Origin: Psilocybe azurescens
Taxonomy: Eukaryota; Basidiomycota; Agaricomycetes; Agaricales; Agrocybaceae
Direction of reading: 5' to 3'
Length of the DNA: 64,000 nt
NCBI GenBank assembly: GCA_023853785.1
Contig: JAJIRX010000711.1
Span: forward strand, 1 to 64,000
Position 1 is the first letter of the stretch, and every line of letters begins with the position of its first letter. The notes under the pieces were generated by a model. The model was not told where the DNA came from and searched no databases. It saw nothing but the letters and a program-made list of their open reading frames with translations. A program made the position numbers and the translations under genes. This document shows positions 48,255 to 60,162 of this stretch, piece after piece.

Positions 48255-48665
48255 GTAGATGCTGTTTAGACGTTCCACACTTTCTATGAAAATTAGCATG
48301 TATAGTATAATATCTCTTATCTTAATTTCTACACACAAATATATGTTATATTTGGACCCCACTCACAATTAGTTGTGCATCATCTACTCAGACAAGTCAC
48401 AATGCCGGCCTGTGTACATAATTGCGCCCGCTTACAGCGTGCACGTGCTTCGTCATCGTTAAGCTGAACATGATTAGTGCTATGCAAGTCCTTTTAGTGA
48501 TTCAATAGCTTGGACTCTCGGTTTCACACAAATCCATCTATTGTATGGTCAGCCCTCCCTTTATCAACTAACCTTCCACCAAAACGTATTGGTTGTGCCC
48601 TTTCTCAAGCTCTCACTTTTGTCACGACATTTGTTCTTAGGCCTTGTTTTCTGAATTCTGCCAAA
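48255..48665. other. intergenic spacer
   Basis: It lies between the helicase stop and the AP-2 alpha start. Nothing is supported beyond the promoter. Confidence 0.4.
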
Positions 48666-51600
48666 ATGGCGACCAGCATGCGTGGACTGACCCAGGTGTG
48701 ATGAAAGTCTCTTGCGCTGTGCTCGTAATTCTAAAGAAAATGACTAGTTCATCGCGGATATCCGCGGAGCTAGGGTCAAAGAACTTGAGGAGAAAAGGAT
48801 CAACAAGGAGATGGCCAACATCCGCAAGAAATTCAAAGGTTTGGCGGTTTGGCGGCTTTCTATAGTATGTCCGTGCATACTGACGTGAACCTCACATAGA
48901 CGGTAATTTGGATGGATATCAGAAGAAGAAGTAAGCTTGTGATCATTCCTAATCATTCATTTCTCAATAACAATTCTTAGATATGTGGCCAAGATCATCT
49001 TCACTTATATCTTGGGTTACAAGGTCGATGTAGGGCATATGGAAGCTATAAATCTTATTTCAGTCCCAAGTACAGTGAAAAGCAGATAGTGAGTATTTCT
49101 TATCAGTTTCTGCGACCCTGGCTCATCCACCCACCAGGGATATCTTGCTGTGACCCTTCTAATGCACGAAAACTCTGACTTTTTGCGTCTTGTTGTCAAT
49201 TCAATTCGTAAGGATTTGGATTCGAACCATGAAGTTGACAACTGCCTTGCTCTACATGCTATTGCCAACGTTGGTGGGAGCGAAATGGCTGAAGCTTTGG
49301 TCGAAGATGTGCATCGTCTACTCATTTCCCCGTACGTATCACGTTCTTTTGAGTGATTAGCACTTACACGTTGGATAGCACTTCTCAGAACTTTGTGAAG
49401 AAGAAAGCCGCATTGACACTCTTGAGATTGTACCGTAAACACCCTGAAGTCATCCCGGCTGCAGAGTGGGCAGCCAGAATTGTATCAATAATGGATGATC
49501 AAGACCTGGTAATTAGTTTATGTTTTGTAGTCCTTTCATGCCTAAACTTTAATGAAGGGCGTCGTGATTTGCGTGACCAGTCTGGCTATGGCATTAGCTC
49601 AGGATCATTTGGACGCGTTTGCTGTGTGTTATACGAAAGCTGTAGATCGATTGCACCGTGTACGTTAATTTATCGTGTGTCTTTGAACCTTGATTTATCA
49701 TCATCATCATCTCAGCTTGTTATTGACCACGAATACGCTGCTACGTATGCATATTACAAAGTTCCTTCGCCCTGGCTTCAAGTCAAACTTCTTCGAATGC
49801 TTCAATATTACCCGCCCTCTGGTTCGCCTGCAGTTCATTTTTAATACTGTTTAATTTAACACTCGTTTTTTAGAGGACCCTACTATCATCGGGGTACTGC
49901 AAAAGTACTCCAAACTATCATGAACAACTGCGCCGAACCATCCCGCAATGTACAGCATAATAACGCGCAACATGCTGTATTGTTTGAGGCTATCAGTCTT
50001 GCCATCCATTTGGATACCAATTCACCTCTGGTTGGCACCGCTGCAGTCCTTCTTGCTCGTTTTATATCATCGAAGGAGACCAATGTCAGGTACTTGGGAC
50101 TCGATACCATGGCCCATCTTGCTGCTCGAGCTGAATCGCTAGAACCAATAAAGAAACACCAGAACACTATCATTCTCTCCCTCCGCGATAAAGACATATC
50201 AGTTCGGCGACGCGCTTTGGATCTCTTGTATAGCATGTGTGATGTCGACAACTCTGAACTTATCGTAGGAGAACTTCTGCGGTACCTCAGGGTTGCGGAT
50301 TACGCCCTCAGAGAAGAAATGGTTCTCAAGATCGCAATTCTAACGGAAAAATACGCTAATTCTTACAAGTGGTATGTCGATATGATTCTACAGCTCATCA
50401 GTACGGCTGGAGAACATGTCGGCGACGAAGTATGGTACCGAGTCGTTCAGATAGTCACGAACACTGAAGACCTTCAAGAATATGCCGCTAAAGCCGTTTT
50501 CGAGCATTTGAAGGCTCCATCAACACATGAAAGTCTTGTCAAAGTCGGCGGTAAGCTTACTTTACCTTTCAATCATAATTCAGTCCTCACAGTTGAGAAG
50601 GTTATATTCTGGGTGAATATGGTCACCTCATCGCCAATGAACCCGGTTACAGCCCAATTGAGCAATTCCAACTACTCCATTCGAAATCCCAATACTGTGT
50701 GGCACCCACTCGCGCGCTCCTTCTTTCCACCTACATCAAATGGGTAAATGTATTCCCAGAGATAAAGCCTCAACTTTTGAATATATTTGAACGCTACCGA
50801 CACGTACTCGACGCTGAGCTGCAGCAACGTGCTTGCGAATTTTATGCACTGGCTTCGCGGTCAGACGAAGACGAGTTCCTTCAAAATATTTGCGAAGAAA
50901 TGCCCCCTTCCCGCCTCGAGTTAGTGCATTACTTGGCAGCCTCAACCGCAAACATGGTGATACAGGCGACAAGCGAATTTGGGTACATGGTGGCAAAGAG
51001 GCAAATCTGGACCGGGAAATGACAAAGCGCAAAACCTTGATGGTGGATGTCTCCGGCAATGACAACACCGTATCAGCTCCAGCAAACGGCCAGGGTGAAA
51101 TTCTGAACTCTCTGGCAGGCTTGGATTTGTCAGCCTCGTCCAACCCCCTTCATCTCTACCACTTCTAGATACCGCGGAGAAAGGGCCCCGGCTGACGGTT
51201 GGACCCAACGTGGAGCGATGGTTTGACAAGCTCACTCACGCGGCCGAAGGTGTCCTTTATGAAGATGTACAAATTCAAGTCGGCATTAAATCGCGCTACC
51301 AAGGGCACATAGGACAACTAGCTGTGTACCTTGGCAACAAAGTTGATGCACCTCTCACTTCTTTCACTGCAACGTTGCACGTTCCGGATTCAGATGCTAT
51401 ATCTGTATCGTTTGCCAAAATACCCCCAAGTACTATCGGGCAACGAAGTCAATCGCAACAACTCCTCCATGTAGAGTGTAAGAAGGTTTTCACAACCCCG
51501 CCTATCCTGACTGTATCGTATTTGGCTGGGTCGCATCAGAGCATCTCCGTACGACTTCCTATAGTCCTCAGCAAATTCTTCGAGCACGTAAAGCTGAACC

Positions 51601-52005
51601 AAACTGACTTCTTCGAGAGATGGAAACTGATTGGAGGCGAACGAGAGGCTCAGGGCATCTTCCCCATCGGCCTAACTTCGGCTGGGCAACTGGATCTAAC
51701 AAAGAATCGTCAAATAGTGTCAGGGCATGGTTTGAATATTTTAGATGACATTGACCCAAATCCAAACAACCTGGTTGCAGCTGGGGTACTTCATATGTCT
51801 GTTGAAGGAAAGGTTGGGTGTCTCCTGAGGTTGGAGCCTAATCGAGAAGCTAAGGTATGTCTTCCAGTTTTCCGTGGATGCTTTCTCACATCACTCATTG
51901 AATCTACAGCTGTGTCGATTGACCGTACGCAGTACTTCGGGAGACGTAGCCACGGAAGTACAAAAACTAGTACAAAAACCACTACAAGTAGCACATGCTT
52001 CCTGA
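48666..52005 (+). CDS. APL3: AP-2 complex subunit alpha
   Basis: This is the large alpha-adaptin of the clathrin adaptor AP-2, acting at the plasma membrane in endocytosis. The ATG at 48666 gives MATSMRGLTQ; after an intron comes FIADIRGARVKELEEKRINK, the family start. The solenoid trunk continues KKKYVAKIIFTYILGYKVDV, VDNCLALHAIANVGGSEMAE, KKAALTLLRLYRKHPEVIPA, PSPWLQVKLLRMLQYYPPSE, TNVRYLGLDTMAHLAARAES and GEYGHLIANEPGYSPIEQFQ. A hinge (REMTKRKTLMVDVSGNDNTV) leads to the ear domain (IGQLAVYLGNKVDAPLTSFT; RWKLIGGEREAQGIFPIG), ending VQKPLQVAHAS at 52005. One C is missing in each of the C runs at 50903-50907 and 51144-51148. It converges on the RasGAP gene with a 95-bp gap. Confidence 0.92.
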
Positions 52006-52100
52006 ATAAATTATCATCAGCACCTGCATATAACATTCTAATATAAACATCCAATGTCCCAAATATATATGTTCTTTAGATATAAAAAATGTACAGCCGG

Positions 52101-55100
52101 TTACCGTCGAAGAATGCCCCTGAGTAGGCCTTTCTTACGCTTTCCAAGGTCGTCTATCGTGTCAGCAGAGGGCTCCGTTGGTGGTAAAAGTCGGATAGGT
52201 ATGGGAGAATCTCGTTTGATACCGAAGGCTGGGACTGAATCCGTAGATGGGGCCTTTGTATGCAGTTGACGAGGGCCAATAGCGGTCCAACTTTTTGTTC
52301 GCTCAGCACTGTGCCTGATGATGTCCATGTACTAATGGACGAACTTTCACCAGTGATAATCTGGCGGCGACTAGTATTGGAAGCAGTGGGAGATGGAGCC
52401 GTTGAAGGACGAGAGGATCTGCGTTGCCGATTTGGTGGGGCACTGGTCGACACTACGGTGCTTGAAACTTCAGAGAGGCGGAAAGGCTGGATTGCACCGC
52501 TTGATTGTTCGTCTTTTGAGGGACTGTCGTGATTGAATGGCCGCCTACTCTCGGATGCCAGCTTGGTGGCCAGTTGACTGACCCGAAGTAGAGCTTCCTC
52601 TTCGACCTCAAAACATGTCGAACAAAACTCCTCAACGGCAAGATCGACCTCGTCTCCTGTTCGCGGTCGAGTAGTGAGCTCTCTTGAGCCACGAATTACC
52701 GCCGACGTGATGATAGCAAGGTGTTTAGGAACGTCGAGAAGATGTGGAAGCATCGGAACGGCTTCTTTGTCTAGAACTTTCATTTTTCTTGTTCGATGGC
52801 GCAAAGCGTTAACAACATTGAGTCGATCGTGTCGATTCATCGCGTCTCCCAGTACCGAAGATGGTGGAACGTCAATTGGAGTCGATACAACAGCAAGATA
52901 GTCGATCATTGCTGGAAGGCTATCTTTCAGGAAATCCTGGACTCCTCTCATGAAACTTTCCTTCTGCAGATTCTGCAATGGATTGTAGGTAAATCAAAAG
53001 AAAAATGACCCCTCTTAGGACTTACAGAATTTAGATTTGCCAGACTTTGAATGACTTTGGCGATCAAAGTCAAACTCCTTTCGAACCGGAAGGCTTGGAA
53101 GACCTGAGTGAATTATGGAGTTAGCTCACAGTGCATGCCAAAAACGACGAATGTGGATACCTGGACAGAGGCCAAATAGGTGTGGATGCAAGATGGCAGG
53201 GACAATGAACCTCAGAAAACAGAAAGCGGAGACACTTTGCCATGGCAAATGAGCGTTATTATCTATTGAGGCGGGATCTGGACGATAACGTTGTTCAACA
53301 AGTTTGCGAATCGTTTTGAAGAGAATTCTCATTTCACTGGAGCATTGTGAGAAATAAACACACTGAAAGACAGATATGGACCGACTTAGGACACTCAGTG
53401 CGAACGGAGTAAATTTGATTCCAGAATTCTTGACACCAATACTTCAGTTGCTCGACATTTTTTCGACGTCTCTTGTGCCCTTGCCGGATCGCATGGGGTC
53501 CACTTCGATTGCGATCTTCTCCGCGCAAAGTCTACGCAAAACATTCCCAATGCTGGCTTCCAGGAAGGCTTTGCCATACCAGGTCATGCATAACTCGATG
53601 GTTTTCGTTAAGGTAGTATTACCGCGAAATAACGTCTGATGGGCTATAGTCCAACCCAATGGTCAACTATGCTATTATGACAGAGTGAGGGCAGATATGA
53701 CTTACATGTTGATGTATTTTCAACTTCTCGTGTGGCATATTGTTGTACTTGATCGATGACGACGTTTGTGGCAACAGCTATCGACATTAGATGGGATGAG
53801 ATATTCTTTAATTTCAAACGACTCTCCAGATCCGACATCCAGTCTAGAAAACTTCGTGAATTGCATGTCTGAAATGAAGAATTGGTGAAGATACACGTAT
53901 TATAATGAGTTAACTCACTGTCATAAGCCCTTTGTAACAGGAATAAGGCAATATTATCTCCCTAAATATGCGGTGAGCACTGTATTTTGTTTTAAAATGA
54001 GAAAACCTCACTCATCGACTCTAATCTTGAGACGCAGTTCACCGAACTGAACTTCGGTCCCAATCGACCCTGTCTGAAGAACAGGAAACCATCCTTCCAC
54101 TGTATCCCCCTACGGAAATTTGCCAGAGCTATACGCGTTATTCCAAGAATGATGGGTTTGGATAGCTTCTTTTCCCGCCATACAACAATTTCTAGATTTT
54201 CGAAAGGAGGCAACCCTGGAAATGTAAAACTTTCATGCCAGTCCGACGAACCCAAGCCTCTCTTGGTTGTTGTCCGGCTACAAAGGATATCATTAAGGTG
54301 AATTTCGCATGATATATCGACATCAGCGCCGTCATTCTCCATGCCGTCGGTGCCTTGGTGCAAAGCACCAGACAGTCCGATATTTCGCCCTTGTATGACT
54401 GTAAGTTCTACTTGACGCCACATCCGGTACGATCCACCGTCCATTGGAAAGAACCATCTACCATAGATCTCCGGGATCGCATACGACTTCAGAAGGGCTT
54501 GCCATGTTGAAGATGTATCAGAATTCGGGAATTGGATATACAGTGGCTCGGCTGTGTGTGACGATGTCCATCTTTGCCCTCTATGACGCGCCGTTAGTTT
54601 ATTCGGTAGGTTTAGCAACAAAGGAACCCACGCGATGCAGAATATCCCAACGCAATCTTTTCGATAGAATAGAGAATTATCGGCTTGTCGTATATCCGTT
54701 TGATTCAGAAGATGCACGTAGACAGTCTGGAAAAGAATGCTCTCCTGTGGCACATTGCGATTAGAGTTACCGTCGACATATAAAACGGTAGTGATCGTAC
54801 ATCAAGGTAGACATTCAGTAGACAGCGTTCCCCTTCCTCCAGTAACTTGCAAGTAGCAGGCCTCCAATGACCAGTCCCATTCAGTCCCTTTTGAAGTGAG
54901 AGCCAATTCGAACTGGATCTTTCTGTTGGTAGGATCATGATCAGTCTGAGCTGTCAAGTACGTGCAAGAGCGACATGTGGAAGATACCTTTAAGTTTAAC
55001 ATCTTCGCCGGCTGAATCGCGTTTATCGCCTTTCTTGCGGTTGGTAAGAGGCTGTTGCAGTCCAGTTTGTCAGGATGAGAATGGCATCGTGAAGAAAGAA

Positions 55101-55212
55101 CTACCTTTCGTAGTGTTGCGCCGGCCGCATTTGATACGTAGAGTTCGACGGAGACAAGGAATTCTCTCGGCGGTTCTGAAGAAGCCGGATAGTTGTCCCA
55201 GGTGTTGGACAT
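52101..55212 (-). CDS. Ras GTPase-activating protein with C2 domain
   Basis: It would switch off Ras by stimulating GTP hydrolysis. The ATG at 55212 gives MSNTWDNYPASSEPPREFLV, followed by N-terminal PH/C2-like sequence. A C2 segment reads SDWHESFTFPGLPPFENLEI and VVWREKKLSKPIILG (about 54260-54130). The RasGAP domain follows: LFRGNTTLTKTIELCMTWYG (about 53630), ECSSEMRILFKTIRKLVEQR and SVSAFCFLRFIVPAILHPHL (about 53200), the last being the conserved FLRFIxPA core. The Ser-rich tail ends DDLGKRKKGLLRGILRR at 52101. A frame change near 52310-52330 is needed to reach that tail; otherwise the stop would be at 52154. Specificity for Ras rather than Rheb or Rap cannot be judged. Confidence 0.85.
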
Positions 55213-55795
55213 ACTGGTATGATGGAAAAGACCAACGTCGGAAGGAGGGTTACAGCGTGGCTCTATTCGGAGTGGTTGCACTCATTTATCGAGTTGGAGA
55301 AATCAGGCGCTCAAATTGGATTCATGTGGTGTTGGCCTGAGAAAAGCTATGATTCTAAATGGAGGTATATGTTGAAGCAAAGTTAGTGGCAGTGTCTGTT
55401 AGTCCTAACTTCCAAGCCACCTTTCAATCAGCCATTCTCCCAACCAACGACACATTGGTAACTGCGTCGTGCCTACCAGTCATGCATACAGCACGGTTGC
55501 AAATATGACGAGTTAGTTGCAAATCAAACTTCAAAGTCTAGTCCACTCCGAGACTTATTATTGACATGCCTATGTAGAAAAACAATTACAACAAGTCTTT
55601 CTGACACAGATTAATCAACTACTGTATCTCGAGGATACCAAGAAAGCTTCTATTATTAGTGCCAAGTGTAATGTTCCAAAGGTATATAGGCGCATCGTAT
55701 TAACTTATTGGTCTCCCATTGCCAGTCTATTCAATCCGTCTTGTATCTAGGACGAATGTCAGCTTAGAAACACCAACGAAATCAAGGCAAATTGC
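55213..55795. other. intergenic spacer
   Basis: It lies between the RasGAP start codon and the ELO stop codon, both on minus. No supported gene. Confidence 0.4.
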
Positions 55796-57033
55796 TCACG
55801 AATTGCCGTTGGCAATCCCATTCACTACCCCATTGGCCTTGCCATTCGCGTGTCCATTAGCTGTCCCATTCGAAGCGGACTTGCTTGAAGTGGGCTTTTG
55901 TATGTTTGGAAGTAGAAATTGATGAACAGGCCAAGATAACTTGTGAGGAGGGCACAGCCGAAAAGAGCAGCTCCTTCTGAGCCAGCGCAGTTACCGAAAT
56001 ATGGAAGGCTGGGGTAATACTTGAAGGCCATGCGCTCATATGCTATAGAAGAAAAGGTTGAGCAAGCAAATACAAATTAGATGAAAACAATACTGACTTC
56101 CAAAATATACGATCGCTAAATCAATGACGAATTGGGTAATTTGCATACTAGTAAGATATTTTTTCCACTAAGAACGCAAGGAATAAGCGACAAGAGTATA
56201 GGAGACATGGGATATATATTTACCCAGAACTTCGCTCCGCCAGCTGTTGCGTAGTAGTAATAGTCTGGAAAAGAGAATGAATTCTGGACAAATGCGAATC
56301 AACTTCGCTTAAGAAACTTACACATAACGACGTGAACAGCCAAATTAAGGGTGATCACGGTCCACGACTGTGAAGACGGAGTAAGGGATAAGATAAAGGA
56401 ATAACGCGTGAAAACGTACGATGCTGGTCTTTCCATTCAACTGAGTAAAACAGAGCAATGCGGTCGCGGAGTGATGGAACACGTGGAGGAATTCTAACGA
56501 TCATAAGCATGAGCACAAAAAGACACATAATAGTGATACGTGGAAGACATACGCAAGGGTTTCTTCTTGAGCGCTAGGAAGACTGTGTCTAGTAGCTCAA
56601 GGTATTTGAAGTAATAGTTAATCATATAGTAGAACTCCATCCTCTATTATAGGAAATGGTATTAGAACGATAATAACGCGTCAATCCGAGCAGAAAAAAC
56701 ACACGGGTGTCCAGGATTCCGTTGCGCAAAGAGCGTGATGAACGCCATTATTCCAAATGTTGGGGATGATTTCTTCGAGCATTAGCACGAGGAGAAGAAA
56801 GACTCCCCTGAGCTTAGGAAGACATTGTGTATTTGGAAAGGGGTCGTCAGTTTGAGGGGTTGCTTGTTCTTCATCAAGGCCTGTATGGAAAAGACGATGA
56901 CGAGGTACGAAATTAGGGCTGTCGAAACCGCTTTAGTGGTTGAAAGGGGAGTAGTGCCTTCGACATATGAATAAAGGTAAGTTGGGAGACGGAAGGGTAT
57001 TTTGTCCAGGAGGAAACCTGCAAGGGAAGCCAT
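55796..57033 (-). CDS. ELO-family fatty acid elongase
   Basis: This is the ER condensing enzyme (3-ketoacyl-CoA synthase) of very-long-chain fatty acid elongation. The ATG at 57033 gives MASLAGFLLDKIPFRLPTYL, then TKAVSTALISYLVIVFSIQA (first helix) and FQIHNVFLSSGE. Later exons carry MEFYYMINYYFKYLELLDTV, LALKKKP and the catalytic HVFHHS (HxxHH) box with LNGKTSISWTVITLNLAVHV and MYYYYYATAGG. The end of the membrane part is QITQFVIDLAIVYFGTYERM and YLGLFINFYFQTYKKPT. The hydrophilic tail is an Asn-Gly repeat (NGTANGHANGKANGVVNG), ending NGNS at 55796. One base is missing in the T run at 55896-55899. GNS1/SUR4 type; chain-length specificity unknown. Confidence 0.9.
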
Positions 57034-60000
57034 GGCAAACAGAGAGAACCAAGGAGCGAAGAAGAAATGGTGTTTGAGAGATGCCAAAATTTGAAGCGAT
57101 CAAACCTGGGGTGTGACGTGTCACAGTAACGCATCTAATTCATGTGTTTATGTCCCGGCACACCCCTGCTTCCCATCGTCCAACTATTAGGACCACATGC
57201 GCGGCTCATCCATTTCAATCCCCTGGACAGTGCCATTGACCAACACTCTCCAATACTCGACCGACATATTCACAGGTCAAGTTCTGCAGAGGGCTACATA
57301 TCAGCTGGCCTCGGGATCATCCCACCTTGATTTTCCCCCATTTTGTTAACATATTGTCATAATGGATTGATAATAAACCATTCTGACCGGTTAATTCGGA
57401 CTTCCTAGAATATTTACCTGGCAGATGCTAGCTATTCCTCTGAGTCTAAGGTGCTCCGAGGTAGGCGACTCAGGTTTTCAATGACAAACAAATGATCCTC
57501 AAACCAACCACTCCGTCTGGTCCTGCTAAACCCGAATTAGGGGCTATCAGGGGCCAATGTGTATACAAAGATTGGCACAATTAATATTTGAAACACTTTC
57601 GGAGGTTGAAGAGCCAATTGAGTGTTCCCACTATAATTACAGGGTGCCAAGCTAAAAGTGCATGCCGCACATGTACAAGTCCGTATACAATGATCAAAAG
57701 GCCCTCGACGAGCCTCGACAGGCTCGACGCCTGATGCGGAAATCCGCTATGTGATGATTAAACAAGCAACGCCTTCCAGATCGACAAGAGCGACTTGCTC
57801 TCTATTTGCAATAAGCTAAAGCTGAATAAAAGAGAAGATATCTTACATACCTTTTTAGCATTCGGTTGGATTTGTCCAGTTTGTCAAGCACTATAGTTGT
57901 GTTTATGGGTTTTTGAGACACTAGACATAACGATGAATTGGATGGCGCTAGAGAATATGTAGCAGAGATCTGGGAAGAAAAATGAGTGACGGATATATTG
58001 GCGATTCTCTGACTCACTCCAGACGAACGTAGCGACTGCAACAAATCATGAATAAACGGAAGAAATCGTGAACGAAGTTCGTTCAGATCATGCAGATCAA
58101 GGCCTATTTAAGTATTTTGTTTGCATTACACAGTGGCATATAAGAAATCTGGACCTACATGTATCTGTCGAGTAACTGAACGTTGGAATGGTGCAGTATA
58201 ATCGCACAAAAGTTGTCCCAGAATCGGCAGTCAGCCTAAGATGGCTGAATTGGTATCTTAATCGTTCATTGGTAGTGAAAGGGCGCTTACTTCGTGAAAG
58301 ATACAATAGCATCACGAAGGCTTCCGAACTGAGAAAGCATTCAACAAATATAGGGATCGCTGAGGAAAAACATTGGTACTTCACTGAATTGGGATCCCTG
58401 TTGGGAGCAGGACAGGGGCGAGGTCTGCTGGTAAAGCGACAGCATGAGAGGCTAGGTGGCGAAGAAGAGATTGGGGGACTGGGTTCAGATCGGTTTCAAG
58501 CAGACGCACACGACCATTGAACGATGAACTATTATATAGCTTGGTCGAAGGGTCGTGTTCTAGGGTCTGTCACAAGGAGATCGGAATGGCACGGAAAAGG
58601 TTTCGGCTCATGGGACCCTAAGTGGCAATGAAATTAAAGTCTGCTATTTTGGTTTCCAATCCTCGCCGGTTGTATGCCAATGATTGCCCGATTGCTGCAT
58701 CTAGACAGAGGCGAGAGAACTGGGTGTTATTCTGCGTTGTTGCTAATTTGCTATCGATGAAGATGAAAACGTGAAGACAGATCTACCCCGGAACATAAAA
58801 GTACTGTGATCAGAAGACCCGTTTGTTTATTTCGGGATTTGGGTGGGGCGCATCGTGGGCACTCCTCATAAGCGGGGCGAGGTGCACGGTAATTAAGCGC
58901 CTTTACTGCGTGCTGTAAGTACAAGTTCTTGATTGATCTCTTCTTTTTAACTTTCAATTCTAGTAGATTTATATGCCGTACACAGAAAATAGTGATTACC
59001 GGAGGCATGTCTATACAACCAAGCAATGTGCTTTAAAAGCATGGCGCATTTGTTTTTATAAGGACACTAAAGTTGGACTCATCGCGGAAAGTAAGTACAG
59101 TCTTTAAGCGAACGAAATAACAACTGAATAAAGAATAATGTCAATTTGTAGATATAATTTTGGGACCGAAGCTAGATGCCGTTTGGTTCTTCCATTAATC
59201 AACATGAGTTGATCATTCTATTTGGCTTCAATTGCGTAAGAACGAAAGCGAAAGAAACGAACAGAACTTCAATCGCAAGAACTTACGATACATTATCGGT
59301 GAAAATGCCATTGGACTCTAGCAGTCTTCCAGATATATCGCAGGCCATTCATTCTGGATCGATTTCCTTATTTAACCGCAGTATAGCATCTTTCGTTCGT
59401 AGATGAAGAGCACCATGAATAGACAACAACGAAGGTGTCTGGCCGGATTCTTTTACTAGTGCCGAATGAGATTAGTGTATTACTATTAACCCGGGAACTG
59501 CGAATCGAATCGAATCGAATCGCGTGAGGTAGCCACTCCTGGTGATTAAGGAGGCAACTCGAAGCAAAAGAACTCCCGCTAACTGATGTGAAGAAGTGGA
59601 CGAATAGCAAGCATTCCCAAAGATGGGAGGGTTCGGAATCCCAATGGCCGCCCGACGGAAAGGCTTTTCAGGGTGTAGACCGAGTGTAGACCCAGCTCGA
59701 CATATGCTCTGTAAGTAATGATTTGCTCTACAAAACGATTGCTGAAAGCGAGCAAAAAGCGTGTGTCCTTGATGGTAGTAAGACTCGACTTGGCCATGGC
59801 TACGATTGCGGGGAGGTCGCTGCTCAACCGAATACATACGCTCAGAGATGTGTTGGTAACCATGTCGTCGCACTGTGATTCAAGCTATACAGGCAAGTTG
59901 ATACATAAGTTAATACATAGAGCTAACCTCAACTGCCCCTAACTAACAGAAAGTGTAGATTACGTAACATGATGACGTTACTGCTCCCATTTCTCGTTCA

Positions 60001-60162
60001 TCATCACTTCAAGTTGTAAGTGACATTCTCCTCGAACTTCGTTGAAATTTTCTGTATCTCTACAAGTCACAGCTGTACAGAATTTCGAAACTCTCATATA
60101 CAGACCAAAGGAATCAAAAGATCTAGTTCTCAGTAGTACGGTTGGAGGCACCGAACTTAAAT
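57034..60162. other. 3.1-kb gene-free spacer
   Basis: No frame shows family motifs. The larger ones (58188-58520 plus, 58384-58097 minus, 59873-59472 minus) overlap each other and lack convincing splice partners. A short CGAAT repeat lies within it. The right end must contain the VPS13 promoter and the left end the ELO promoter. A non-coding transcript cannot be excluded. Confidence 0.45.
59501..59522. repeat. (CGAAT)n microsatellite
   Basis: CGAAT is repeated four times and then followed by CGCG. It is the only clean simple-sequence repeat in the right half of the window. Confidence 0.8.

Noticed and set aside
58188..58520. 110-codon plus frame in the spacer before VPS13
   Set aside because: It overlaps an equally open minus frame and has no motif; I could not build a spliced gene around either.
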